Shown here piece after piece: positions 1-8,651 of a stretch of 64,000 bases of DNA. The notes below the pieces were generated by a model. That model was not told the DNA's origin. It made no database searches and was given only the letters and a program-made list of their open reading frames with translations. The translations under genes and the position numbers were made by a program. This stretch comes from Melioribacter sp051488665 (GTDB lineage Bacteria; Bacteroidota; Ignavibacteria; Ignavibacteriales; Melioribacteraceae). Each line of letters begins with the position of its first letter. Within the stretch, counting starts at the first letter, position 1. The stretch is from assembly GCF_051488665.1 (NCBI RefSeq), contig NZ_JBPSEG010000002.1, forward strand, positions 124,001-188,000, written 5' to 3'.

Positions 1-366
1 TAACATTTTAAGCTTTTCTTTATGCAAAAGATAATTAATGCTGTCGAAAGTTGAAAAGATAAAATTGAATTTATTCTTAAACGGCAACGACGTCATGTCG
101 CAGCAGACAATTTTAACGGGTTCTCTTATCAACTTCAGCATATTGACCGAATAGTCGGTTGCAACGTAATCGGAAAATTTATTCGACAAAAAGCGCGACA
201 ATTCGCCTGCGCCTGCCGCAAGTTCGAGAGCTCTGTATTCATCCGCTTCGAGTCCCGCCGCAATTTCCAATAAATATTCCGCCCAGTCTTTATAATCGAT
301 TGAGCGCATCAGATGCCCGTAAATCAGAGCCAATGCGGAATATTGCGGAGCGGTTTTATCGTTCAT
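1..366 (-). CDS. Class I SAM-dependent methyltransferase, N-terminal part (cut by window edge)
   Basis: This gene is read from the minus strand; its ATG is at 366-364 and the frame stays open to base 1, so only the first 122 residues are seen. The motif LELAAGAGELSRFL at about residues 45-58 is the glycine-rich SAM-binding loop of class I methyltransferases. It is followed by an acidic strand end (ATDYSVNML) and a second acidic motif (CCDMTSLPF), as expected for motifs I to III. The substrate cannot be told from this fragment. The start lies 11 bases inside the end of pdxA, so it is probably the last visible gene of the rho-GWxTD-pdxA transcription unit and translationally coupled. The fold assignment is strong; the function remains open. 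Confidence 0.8.
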   Translation of the reverse strand, partial: MNDKTAPQYSALALIYGHLMRSIDYKDWAEYLLEIAAGLEADEYRALELAAGAGELSRFLSNKFSDYVATDYSVNMLKLIREPVKIVCCDMTSLPFKNKFNFIFSTFDSINYLLHKEKLKML

Positions 367-1333
367 TCTTTTTTCTGTTCCGTACGATTTTTTCAGCCCA
401 TAAAATTGCCTCGATCATACTTCCCGCATTCGCCTTTCCTTTGCCCGCAATATCGAAAGCAGTACCGTGATCGGGCGACGTTCTTACAATCGGTAAATTT
501 GCAGTGTAATTAACTCCCCTGTCGAAATAGAGCATTTTGAAAGGAATCAACACTTGATCGTGGTACATACCGACAATGCCGTCGAATTTTTTATAGAGTC
601 CCGAACCGAAAAAAGCATCTGCGGGAAACGGGCCGTGAGCATATCCGTATAAATCGACAACCGGTTTTATTATCATTTTTTCTTCTTTACCGATGATGCC
701 CTGTTCACCCGCATGAGGATTGAGTCCCAATACTGCAATTTTGGGTTTCTTTATTCCTGCTTCTTCCGAAAGCGTCCGGTAAAGAATTTCGAGATTATTT
801 TTAAGCGCCCTTTTATTGATCATTCCCGGAACTTCTTTAACCGGAACATGAATCGTCAACAAAGAACAGATCATCTGTTTCGACAAAAAGACCATCGAAT
901 ATTTTTTAGCGCCTGTTAAATGCGCAAGCAGTTCGGTATGTCCGGGGAAGTCGATTCCCGCAAGCGACAAAGCCTCTTTTGAAATAGGCGCGGTAACCAT
1001 CGCGTCGCACAAATTATTTTTTACCGCCTGAACCGCGCCGAGCACAGCCTTATAGGATAATTCTCCGGATTCTTCGGAAGGCTTGCCCGCAGTCAGCCGG
1101 GCTTTCCCAAGGTCGCAGATATGAATATTATATTTGCCGCTCGCCTGTTCTTCGTCTTTAATTATTTCATACGATATATTAAAGTTGAATTTTTTTCTGT
1201 ATCGTTCAAATATATTTGCAGGAATGTAAATAAAAAATTTGCGTTTACGCGACGCCAGTACGGACACGGCTTTCAGAATTATTTCCGGACCGATACCGTT
1301 GATATCTCCGCATGTGATTGCAAATTTAGACAT
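356..1333 (-). CDS. pdxA: 4-hydroxythreonine-4-phosphate dehydrogenase
   Basis: PdxA oxidises 4-phosphohydroxy-L-threonine in the DXP-dependent route to pyridoxal 5'-phosphate, using NAD+ and a divalent metal in the cytosol. The 325-aa length is normal for the family. It opens with ITCGDINGIGPEI, the typical N-terminal motif, and has the substrate-binding TAPISKEAL and FPGHTELLA segments near residues 113-135. Metal-ligand histidines lie in GMYHDQVLIPFK, and the conserved RTSPDHGTAFDIAG stands near the C-terminus. The ATG directly follows the stop codon of the GWxTD gene, and the 3' end overlaps the methyltransferase, so the genes are co-transcribed. Identification is secure. Confidence 0.96.
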   Translation of the reverse strand: MSKFAITCGDINGIGPEIILKAVSVLASRKRKFFIYIPANIFERYRKKFNFNISYEIIKDEEQASGKYNIHICDLGKARLTAGKPSEESGELSYKAVLGAVQAVKNNLCDAMVTAPISKEALSLAGIDFPGHTELLAHLTGAKKYSMVFLSKQMICSLLTIHVPVKEVPGMINKRALKNNLEILYRTLSEEAGIKKPKIAVLGLNPHAGEQGIIGKEEKMIIKPVVDLYGYAHGPFPADAFFGSGLYKKFDGIVGMYHDQVLIPFKMLYFDRGVNYTANLPIVRTSPDHGTAFDIAGKGKANAGSMIEAILWAEKIVRNRKKNER

Positions 1334-2572
1334 CTATTTCTCTAATCTGTAATTGCCCAGTCCCTTCTCGTCGACAAATATAAATCTCTTCCCGATATTT
1401 TCATAATACCAGAATTCTTTTACAACGCTGTCGGAATAATCCCGTTCGATTTTATCCGGTTTGCCAAATTTAATATAAGTAACGCCCCGGTCCGTAAGAG
1501 CTCCTTTTTTATCCGTCATAGTGGAAAAGTTTTCTTCGGCATAATCAGCGCGTCTGTAAAATTCATGCATCAAATCGTTGTAAACTGAATTGCCAGACGG
1601 AAAATGTTTATTCCAATAATCAATAAGACCGTTGAACAATGTACCGGAACTGTTTCTTTTTATTTCGTCCGACGCTTCCTTGCCCATTACGGCGCCGAGA
1701 ATGTCTATTGCGTATTTAACGTCGCGTAGAACGTAAGGCTTATCGATCCAGGATATTTCCAGGAAAGTTCTGTACAATAAAGAATCGTTATTATAAATAC
1801 TAATTTTTGCTTTGCCTTCATAGAGCCGGCTGCTGAAACTATTGAGCGTCAAATACCGCCCTTTGTCTCCGCCGCTTAACACATAAAGATTCTTATCACA
1901 TTCTTCAACCGACAGAAATCCGTTTTCTATTTTTTCAATAACCGTGTCGGAAATAACTTTGAAGTTTTGCTCTATCTTTACTCTTAAATTTTCCGCGGTA
2001 AAAGCATTCCTCATCGGTAGAATCAAACCGTAATTCTTCGCGGCAAACGGAATTTTATTCCCGTAATTCACAAGCGGGAATGAGTTTACACCCGGACACT
2101 CTTTTGTATATAACTCAATAATTACGGGGTCGTAAAAGTCTTGGGAGCCGCCGACGAAAATCGTGTCGAGTATAACAGTATTGCCGCTATTCAGAAATGA
2201 AACGGAAGGTATTAAATAATATTCGCCGTTGTTGATTCTGAAGTACGTTAAAGCTTGTGAATAATTATTCCGGCTCTCTGTTTGTTCGTACGAGCCGGCA
2301 AATACTTCTTTGCTGATTGTTTTTCTCTCTACTACCCGGTCTTTTTGAAATAATTCAAAAGTTACCGTGTAACCGGACGCATACTTATTTTGCTTTTTCT
2401 GAAAGATAAGACGATCGTACGGTATTCGCACGGAAAGATAAAGATAATTCGCGCCTTCGCCCGGCAACAGATTTTTTTCTATTAATACACCGGCTCGGTT
2501 TTGAGCGGTCACGCGGTCGGCAGTAATGAATAAATTAACAAGTAGAGCCAGAAAAAGAGCTAACCTGGTCAT
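1334..2572 (-). CDS. GWxTD domain-containing secreted protein
   Basis: The 412-aa product begins with a hydrophobic signal peptide (about residues 1-23, ending near TAQN), so it is probably exported. The C-terminal third (from about residue 310) has the pattern of the GWxTD domain: MTDKKGALTDRGVTYIKFGKPDKIE followed by a WYYENIGKRFIFVDEKG segment. The domain is common in Bacteroidota, Ignavibacteria and Acidobacteria; its biochemical role is not known to me. The middle part looks beta-rich. It lies 4 bases after rho and its stop abuts pdxA, so it is in the same operon, although nothing links it to vitamin B6 or termination. The domain call rests on motif memory. Confidence 0.75.
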   Translation of the reverse strand: MTRLALFLALLVNLFITADRVTAQNRAGVLIEKNLLPGEGANYLYLSVRIPYDRLIFQKKQNKYASGYTVTFELFQKDRVVERKTISKEVFAGSYEQTESRNNYSQALTYFRINNGEYYLIPSVSFLNSGNTVILDTIFVGGSQDFYDPVIIELYTKECPGVNSFPLVNYGNKIPFAAKNYGLILPMRNAFTAENLRVKIEQNFKVISDTVIEKIENGFLSVEECDKNLYVLSGGDKGRYLTLNSFSSRLYEGKAKISIYNNDSLLYRTFLEISWIDKPYVLRDVKYAIDILGAVMGKEASDEIKRNSSGTLFNGLIDYWNKHFPSGNSVYNDLMHEFYRRADYAEENFSTMTDKKGALTDRGVTYIKFGKPDKIERDYSDSVVKEFWYYENIGKRFIFVDEKGLGNYRLEK

Positions 2573-2576
2573 CTGG

Positions 2577-3830
2577 TTAACTATTCATGCTGGCTAAGAA
2601 TTCTTTATTATTTCGCGTGCCTTTCATTTTATCGAGCAGGAATTCCATCGCCTCCGTGGGATCGAAATCCGAAAGGAGTTTTCGCAGTATCCAGACTTTA
2701 TTGAGTTCTTCTTCTGTCATCAGCAGCTCTTCCTTACGCGTGCCGGATTTATTAATGTCGATAGCGGGGAATATTCTCTTGTCGGCTAATGTGCGGTCGA
2801 GCACCAATTCCATATTTCCGGTTCCTTTGAACTCTTCGAAAATAACTTCGTCCATTCTGCTGCCCGTGTCGATAAGCGCCGTTGCAATAATCGTAAGACT
2901 TCCTCCGTCTTCAGTATTGCGGGCGGAGCCGAAAAATCGTTTCGGTTTATGAAGAGCGTTAGCGTCGACGCCGCCGGACAAAATTCTGCCGCTGTGAGGA
3001 ATAACGGTATTGTGCGCTCTTGCCAAACGCGTAATACTGTCGAGCAATATAACAACGTCGTCGCCGGCTTCCACCATTCTTTTGGCTTTTTCGATTACCA
3101 TATTGGCGACCTGAACGTGACGCTCGGCTGGCTCGTCGAACGTCGAACTGATCACTTCAGCCTGCACGGAACGCTGCATGTCGGTAACTTCTTCAGGGCG
3201 CTCGTCGATTAATAGCATGATTATTTTAACTTCCGGATGGTTTCTCGTAATCGAATTTGCAATTTTTTGGAGAAGAATTGTTTTGCCTGCTTTCGGCGGC
3301 GATACAATCAATCCTCTTTGTCCTTTGCCAATGGGCGCTATCAGGTCGACAATTCTCATCGAATATTCGCCCGGAGCCGATTCGAGTTTCAATCTCTTCG
3401 TCGGATAAATAGGAGTAAGGTTATCAAAGAGCGTACGTTCTCTTATAGCTTCGGGATTTTTACCGTTGACCGCTTCCACTCTTAAAAGAGCGAAGAAGCG
3501 TTCGCCTTCCTTCGGAGGTCTTACCTGACCGCTGACAAAATCGCCGGTTCTCAAACTGAATCTTTTAATTTGCGAAGGCGAAACGTAGATATCGTCGGGA
3601 GAGGGCAAATAATTATAATCCGCCGAACGCAAAAATCCGTAACCGTCGGGCAGCACCTCCAGAACGCCCTTCGAAAAAGTCAATCCGTCTTTTTGCGATT
3701 GGGCTTCGAGAATTTTAAAAATTAATTCCTGTTTTCTTAAATCGCTGTAGCCGGTTAGTCCGAATTCCTTTGCTATTTTATAGAGGTCAACGATTTTTTT
3801 GGATTGAAGTTCTGATATGTCCATTGGCAT
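2577..3830 (-). CDS. rho: Transcription termination factor Rho
   Basis: Rho is the hexameric RNA-dependent ATPase that ends transcription and counters R-loops. The N-terminal Rho_N helical region (about 1-45) is followed by the cold-shock-like RNA-binding domain with LPDGYGFLRSADYNYLPSPDDIYVS. The ATPase domain has Walker A SPPKAGKT near residue 180, the MLLIDERPEEVTDMQ motif and the R-loop/Q-loop area around LSGGVDANALHKPKRFFG. I chose the ATG at 3830 because AGG lies 8-9 bases before it; the reading frame is open five codons further to a TTG at 3845 without support. The protein is then 417 aa, a usual length without a large insertion. First gene of its unit, after about 140 non-coding bases. 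Confidence 0.97.
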   Translation of the reverse strand: MPMDISELQSKKIVDLYKIAKEFGLTGYSDLRKQELIFKILEAQSQKDGLTFSKGVLEVLPDGYGFLRSADYNYLPSPDDIYVSPSQIKRFSLRTGDFVSGQVRPPKEGERFFALLRVEAVNGKNPEAIRERTLFDNLTPIYPTKRLKLESAPGEYSMRIVDLIAPIGKGQRGLIVSPPKAGKTILLQKIANSITRNHPEVKIIMLLIDERPEEVTDMQRSVQAEVISSTFDEPAERHVQVANMVIEKAKRMVEAGDDVVILLDSITRLARAHNTVIPHSGRILSGGVDANALHKPKRFFGSARNTEDGGSLTIIATALIDTGSRMDEVIFEEFKGTGNMELVLDRTLADKRIFPAIDINKSGTRKEELLMTEEELNKVWILRKLLSDFDPTEAMEFLLDKMKGTRNNKEFLASMNS

Positions 3831-3970
3831 TTTATTTTCCTGCAAATTGTGATTAATTAAAATGGTATTTTTTTAAAGGGGTTTAGAGTCAATTCTTATA
3901 CGGTTTAGTTGTAAATAACGCAGAAGTCATCTGAGGTTCATTGGAAAATTAGCTCACTATTCATTCATAG
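3831..3970. other. Intergenic gap, rho leader side
   Basis: This 140-base stretch separates the end of folC from the start of rho on the minus strand. It should hold the rho promoter and leader. On the minus strand a TTGACT lies near 3890, but no convincing -10 element at standard spacing is seen, so I make no promoter call. No strong hairpin with a T-tract is visible for folC. Confidence 0.4.
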
Positions 3971-5242
3971 TCAAGTAAATTGATTAATTTCCGATTTTAA
4001 TTTACCGAGCAAATAGATGCTTCCGAGAACCGCCAGACACTCGTTTTTCTTATTCATAATAAATTCTTTGATCGTTTTAGCCGGTTCGTAAAGAGGGATT
4101 GCATTTATCCCCGCTCTTTCAGCTTCGTTAATCAATTCTTCCACAGAGGCAGATCTTTCAAGACCCACAGAGGTTACATATATAGTATCGAAAATAGCGC
4201 CTAACTTTTTAATCATGCCCGATATTTCTTTGTCCTTCATAGCCGCAAAGATTACGCTTCTTTTTTCATAGCCGTCTGCTTCATTTTTGAATTCCCGCAA
4301 GAAAGTATCAATCCCTTCGGGGTTATGAGCGGCATCGAAGATAACTTTCGGATATTCGCTTATTATTTCGTAGCGTCCCTGAATGTTTGTGTTTTCTATA
4401 ACTTTTTCGATACCGGAATCGATTACCAGTCCGTCATTAATGTTGAGAGTTTCGTTCAAGGTTTTTAGTGCAAGAGCGCAATTAATTAGTTGATGGTAGC
4501 CGATTAACGGTGTTTTGTAAATATGAAATCGTTGGTTTTTCAACGACAAATTTACAAAATCTTTTCCTTTTTCTGCAAAATTATTTAGAAAAAATATCGA
4601 AGATTTTTTTTCTTCGGCAATAGCGCCGAATACTTCCGCCGCAGCATGATCTACGTCTCCTATAAAAACCGGTCTGCCCTGTTTGATAATGCCTCCTTTC
4701 TCTCGCGCAATTTTCTCTATGGTTTCCCCGAGTATGTGAGTATGCTCCAGACTGATTGAAGTTATTACCGACGCCAGGGGAACAACCAAATTAGTCGCGT
4801 CGAGCCGTCCTCCCAAACCGGTTTCAATTACCGCATAGTCTATATCCTTTCGTGCAAAATAATCAAACGCCATTGCAGTCGTAACTTCAAAAAAAGTTAT
4901 CTCGTTTTCTATAATATATTTTTCATACTTGTTATAAAATTCGGCTATAAACTCATCTTCTATAAGATTGCTGTTTATCTGGATTCGTTCGTTAAAGCGG
5001 ACAAAGTGAGGCGAACTGTACAAACCGGTTTTAAAGCCCGCAGCCATTAGAATACTGGCAATGAAAGAAGCCGTACTTCCTTTCCCGTTACTGCCGGCAA
5101 TATGAAAAACTTTGAGTTTCTTTTGCGGATTATCCAGCGCCTCGAGAAATTTTTCTATGCGTTCCAATCCCAGTTTAATATGGAACTGGCGCATCGAATA
5201 GAGTTTGGTCAGAATAGCATTAATATCGTTGTCAGATTTCAT
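3971..5242 (-). CDS. folC: Bifunctional folylpolyglutamate synthase / dihydrofolate synthase
   Basis: FolC adds glutamate to dihydropteroate (making dihydrofolate) and then to reduced folates, using ATP. The 423-aa product fits the Mur-ligase-like family: an ATP-binding loop GSNGKGSTASF near residues 49-59, the metal/ATP segment TGLGGRLDATN at about 140-150, a SLEHTHILG stretch, and the C-terminal-domain hinge FDAAHNPEGI near residue 308. The start overlaps the end of pyrD by 11 bases, so it is the last gene of the unit starting at 9535. Folate synthesis is a plausible housekeeping neighbour of pyrimidine synthesis; no special link is seen. Confidence 0.95.
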   Translation of the reverse strand: MKSDNDINAILTKLYSMRQFHIKLGLERIEKFLEALDNPQKKLKVFHIAGSNGKGSTASFIASILMAAGFKTGLYSSPHFVRFNERIQINSNLIEDEFIAEFYNKYEKYIIENEITFFEVTTAMAFDYFARKDIDYAVIETGLGGRLDATNLVVPLASVITSISLEHTHILGETIEKIAREKGGIIKQGRPVFIGDVDHAAAEVFGAIAEEKKSSIFFLNNFAEKGKDFVNLSLKNQRFHIYKTPLIGYHQLINCALALKTLNETLNINDGLVIDSGIEKVIENTNIQGRYEIISEYPKVIFDAAHNPEGIDTFLREFKNEADGYEKRSVIFAAMKDKEISGMIKKLGAIFDTIYVTSVGLERSASVEELINEAERAGINAIPLYEPAKTIKEFIMNKKNECLAVLGSIYLLGKLKSEINQFT

Positions 5243-6143
5243 ACGAAGCGGTTAGATCGGCGATTCTGCTGATCGACATTTTATTGCAATACTCAATTAA
5301 GCCTTCGATAATTTCTTCGCCCGCTTTGGGATTGATAAAATTAACGGTTCCTATTTGAAACGCCGAGGCGCCTACGATCATAAATTCGACGGCGTCCTGC
5401 CAATTCATAATTCCGCCGATTCCGATTATCGGTATTTCCACATTACGACTAATTTCAAGCACTTTAGCGAGAGCCACAGGTTTTATAGCGGGTCCCGATA
5501 ATCCGCCCGTCACGTTTTTAATTTTGGGTTTTCTCGTCCAGATGTCGAATGCGGTTCCGACCAAAGTATTAATCGCCGAGACGGCGTCGCCTCCGTTGTC
5601 TTTCACAACTTTGGCGAATTCCGAAATTCTCGATACGTTTGGCGACAATTTAATTATAACCGGTTTATCGGTGACCGCTTTGACGCTCTCGGTAATTCTG
5701 GCAACCGCTTTCAAGTTATTACCGAATTCAAGTCCGCCGTCCTTAACGTTGGGACACGAAACGTTAATTTCAAAAGCCGCTATCGCTTCTTCGTGAGTAA
5801 GAATTCTCGTACACTCAACATATTCTTCGACTGAGCTGGCGGCTATATTACAAATAATAGTTGTATTTAATTTTTTAAGAAACGGAATTTTTTCTTTGAT
5901 AAACACTTCAACGCCCACGTTAGCCAACCCGATGGCGTTCAGCATTCCCGAAGAAGTCTCGCATACTCTCTGAGGAGGATTCCCGATTCTCGGTTTGAGC
6001 GATAAAGATTTGGTTACGATTCCTCCCAATTTGCTCAAATCGGTGAATTCCGCTATTTCATTTCCGTATCCGACTGTTCCCGAAGCCAACAATACCGGAT
6101 TTTTTAATTTGAGTTTTCCAATTTGTACGGATAAATCAATCAT
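5232..6143 (-). CDS. pyrD: Dihydroorotate dehydrogenase 1B, catalytic subunit
   Basis: This enzyme oxidises dihydroorotate to orotate in pyrimidine synthesis. The 303-aa FMN TIM barrel starts LSVQIGKLKLKNPVLLASG, has INVSCPNVKDGG near residue 127 with the catalytic cysteine that marks class 1 enzymes, the KLSPNVSRI lysine strand, and the FMN-phosphate site IIGIGGIMNWQDAVEFM. Class 1B rather than 1A or 2 is indicated because the adjacent gene is its iron-sulfur/FAD partner PyrK, passing electrons to NAD+. One base separates it from pyrK. The identification is secure. Confidence 0.96.
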   Translation of the reverse strand: MIDLSVQIGKLKLKNPVLLASGTVGYGNEIAEFTDLSKLGGIVTKSLSLKPRIGNPPQRVCETSSGMLNAIGLANVGVEVFIKEKIPFLKKLNTTIICNIAASSVEEYVECTRILTHEEAIAAFEINVSCPNVKDGGLEFGNNLKAVARITESVKAVTDKPVIIKLSPNVSRISEFAKVVKDNGGDAVSAINTLVGTAFDIWTRKPKIKNVTGGLSGPAIKPVALAKVLEISRNVEIPIIGIGGIMNWQDAVEFMIVGASAFQIGTVNFINPKAGEEIIEGLIEYCNKMSISRIADLTASYEI

Positions 6144-6144
6144 T

Positions 6145-6900
6145 TTACCCTATAATTATTTGGTCGGAATTAAATACCGGTCCGTCTTTACAAACGAGAT
6201 AATATCCTTCGCCGGCAGATTTTTTAATAGGGCATCCCTGGCAAATACCGAAACCGCAAGCCATTGCCGATTCCATCGAAAGCTGGCAATCGTATTTATT
6301 CATTGAAACTTTTTGTAACGCTTTCAACATCGGATTAGGACCGCACCCGAAAATTCTTATTTTTTTATTTTCTAAATTTTGAACCTCCGACTGAAAACAT
6401 TCGATCACATTCCCGTGGAATCCTGCGGAACCGTCGTCGGTGGCTACCACAATATTTTTCATTCCCCATTTAATAACCTGTCCGGAGTTTCGCGCTCCCA
6501 TAAAAGTAATAAGCTCCTTGCCTTCAAGTTTCTTTGTTAATAACGGAAAAGGCGCGGCTCCAATGCCTCCTCCGACTAACACTGCCGTATCGTAATCTCC
6601 TTCGGTATTAAAACCGTTGCCCAGAGGTCCCAAAATATTTAGCCGGTCTCCTGTTTTTTTCTCGGAGAGCATTTTTGTTCCTACGCCGTGGATATCGTAC
6701 ATGAAATAGATAAATTCGTCTTCCGTATAGCATACGCTGAAAGGACGGCGCAGCAACGGGTAATTTGTCTCCGACACTTTGATATTGCAAAATTGACCCG
6801 GTTTAACAGACTTTGCAATCTTCTGAGCTTTTACTTTTAACAGATAAGTATGATCGTTGAGTTTTTCCTGCGATGCGACTGTTGATAATTCGGTATACAA
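6145..6900 (-). CDS. pyrK: Dihydroorotate dehydrogenase electron-transfer subunit
   Basis: PyrK carries FAD and a [2Fe-2S] cluster and links PyrD to NAD+. The 251-aa sequence has the FAD-binding RRPFSVCYTE motif near residue 52, a GPLGNGF turn, the NAD-binding VLVGGGIGAAPFPLL near residue 107, and a C-terminal cysteine set CGFGICQGC followed 14 residues later by VCKDGPVF, which matches the C-x4-C-x2-C...C cluster ligands of the family. It is immediately upstream of pyrD on the same strand. Start at 6900 gives a normal N-terminus. Confidence 0.95.
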   Translation of the reverse strand: MYTELSTVASQEKLNDHTYLLKVKAQKIAKSVKPGQFCNIKVSETNYPLLRRPFSVCYTEDEFIYFMYDIHGVGTKMLSEKKTGDRLNILGPLGNGFNTEGDYDTAVLVGGGIGAAPFPLLTKKLEGKELITFMGARNSGQVIKWGMKNIVVATDDGSAGFHGNVIECFQSEVQNLENKKIRIFGCGPNPMLKALQKVSMNKYDCQLSMESAMACGFGICQGCPIKKSAGEGYYLVCKDGPVFNSDQIIIG

Positions 6901-6963
6901 ATGAGGCTCTTTTTTTAGTCGACAAATTTAAATATGTTCGTCCGAAAAACAAAAGGAATAAGA

Positions 6964-7587
6964 TTATTTTTTAAGAATCGAATTTTCGATAGCGGTAATT
7001 TTATCCAATCTTCTTTGATGCCGTTCTCCCAGGAATTCCGATTCGAGCCATACTTTAACAATCGATTTTATCGTTTCCTCGCCGAGAGCCCTGGCGCCTA
7101 CTACAATAATATTTGAATTATTATGTTCCCTTGAGCTGCGCGCCGAAAATTCGTTATAACAGGTCGCAGCCCTTATGCCCGGAATCTTATTAGCCGCAAT
7201 TGCCGAAGGAATTCCGGTGGCGTCGATTAAAATACCGCAATCGGCTTCGCCCGAATTAACTTTATTTGCAACTTTCAAAGCAATATCAGGATAATCAACC
7301 GAATCTTCCGTGAATGCTCCTACATCCTCAATCGAATATCTGTCTTTCAATAATTCGACAAGTATCTTTTTTACTTTCACTCCGGTATGATCCGATCCGA
7401 CGGCAATTTTTTCGAAAGATTTTTTACCCGGTGCAGATTGATTCCGGTTTGATACAATTTCGATTTTTTTCCGGATAATTAAATCTCTGGCAGCGGGAGT
7501 AATAATATAACTCCCGCCGACAGTCAGACTGTTCTTGCCCGATTTAATTACGTCCAGAACATCTTTTTCCGTAATGAGCTGTTTCAT
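6964..7587 (-). CDS. RpiB/LacA/LacB-family sugar-phosphate isomerase with N-terminal extension and altered active site
   Basis: Residues 58-207 align well with ribose-5-phosphate isomerase B: AVGSDHTGVKVK, the DYPD loop (98-101), SAIAANKIPGIRAA, REHNNSNI and GERHQRRLDKI. The position of the catalytic cysteine of E. coli RpiB (Cys66 in ICGTG) is Asp122 here (IDATG), and the following GIG is GIP, so the proton-transfer residue is changed. Residues 1-50 form an extra segment with ITEKDV and IITPAARDLI, reminiscent of the N-termini of EutQ/EutT-type microcompartment-linked proteins. The start overlaps the end of the mannose-1-phosphate guanylyltransferase gene by 4 bases. Family membership is strong; activity and substrate are uncertain. 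Confidence 0.85.
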   Translation of the reverse strand: MKQLITEKDVLDVIKSGKNSLTVGGSYIITPAARDLIIRKKIEIVSNRNQSAPGKKSFEKIAVGSDHTGVKVKKILVELLKDRYSIEDVGAFTEDSVDYPDIALKVANKVNSGEADCGILIDATGIPSAIAANKIPGIRAATCYNEFSARSSREHNNSNIIVVGARALGEETIKSIVKVWLESEFLGERHQRRLDKITAIENSILKK

Positions 7588-8651
7588 AAAAGTTCGGACC
7601 TTTTATTCATTTTAAGATAGTCGACTACGTCGCGCACGTTTTGCGCTTTGTCCCTGCTGCAAACCAGCAGAGCGTCTTTTGTATTTATAACGATTAAATT
7701 TTCCGCTCCGATAACAGCGGTAAATTTTTTGGGAGAAAACACATAAGAATTATACGAGAATTCCGAAAAGATATCCCCTATCAGCACATTGCCGTCGTCG
7801 TCTTTTTCCGAAATTTCGTAAACCGCTTCCCAGCTGCCGACGTCGTTCCAGTAAAATTCCGCTTTTGTAAGATATACATTTTTCGATTTTTCCATCACAC
7901 CGTAATCGATCGAAATGCTCTTGAGCTGTCCGTAAACATAAGTCAATTGTTTAACAAAGTCTTCCGACCCGATTGCCTTTTCTATTTCGAGCAAGCCTTC
8001 GTATAAGTCGGGCAGATATGTTTTGATTTCTTCGAGAATAGTATCTACGCGCCAAACAAAAATGCCCGCATTCCAGAGGAAGTCGCCGCTTGCGATGAAT
8101 CTCTTTGCAGTGGAGAGATTCGGTTTTTCGGCGAAAGTCAACACTTTATAAATTTCCGGACTTACCTCTTTCTCGTCGAACTGAATATACCCGTAACCGG
8201 TTTCCGGTCTGGTCGGTTTTATGCCGATAGTTACAAGTCCTTTGTTCTTATATGCAAAGTCGGCGGCTGTCGAGAGACATTTTCTAAACGCCTCGTCGTC
8301 TTTAATCAAATGGTCGGAAGGCAGAATCAGCGTGACGGCTTCGGGGTCCCTTTGTTTAATCAGAATTGACGCCAGCCCTATACAGGCTGCCGTATTTTTT
8401 CCGAACGGTTCGTCGATTATATTCTCTTGCGGTATTTGGGGTAATTGTTCGACGACCCTCATTTTTTGTATCTTATTGGTAATCACATAAATATTCTCGT
8501 TTTTCACCAAACCTTCGAGACGGCCGACGGTATCCTGAATCATGGTATTTTCGCCGAAGATTCTGAGCAACTGTTTCGGTTTTCTTTCTTTACTTCGCGG
8601 CCAGAAACGCGAGCCGACTCCGCCAGCCATTATAACTGCATATAAATTCAT
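7584..8651 (-). CDS. Mannose-1-phosphate guanylyltransferase
   Basis: The enzyme makes GDP-mannose from mannose 1-phosphate and GTP for glycan and polysaccharide synthesis. The nucleotidyltransferase signature AGGVGSRFWPRSKERKPKQLL is at residues 9-29, followed by NTAACIG and LPSDHLI near 110 and the sugar-binding FAEKPNLSTA, GDFLWNAGIFVW and YWNDVGSWEAVYE motifs. The 355-aa length corresponds to the short form without a fused phosphomannose isomerase domain. It shares one base with the upstream gene (TGATG) and 4 bases with the RpiB-like gene, so the three are coupled. A related specificity such as GDP-heptose cannot be ruled out. Confidence 0.9.
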   Translation of the reverse strand: MNLYAVIMAGGVGSRFWPRSKERKPKQLLRIFGENTMIQDTVGRLEGLVKNENIYVITNKIQKMRVVEQLPQIPQENIIDEPFGKNTAACIGLASILIKQRDPEAVTLILPSDHLIKDDEAFRKCLSTAADFAYKNKGLVTIGIKPTRPETGYGYIQFDEKEVSPEIYKVLTFAEKPNLSTAKRFIASGDFLWNAGIFVWRVDTILEEIKTYLPDLYEGLLEIEKAIGSEDFVKQLTYVYGQLKSISIDYGVMEKSKNVYLTKAEFYWNDVGSWEAVYEISEKDDDGNVLIGDIFSEFSYNSYVFSPKKFTAVIGAENLIVINTKDALLVCSRDKAQNVRDVVDYLKMNKRSELL

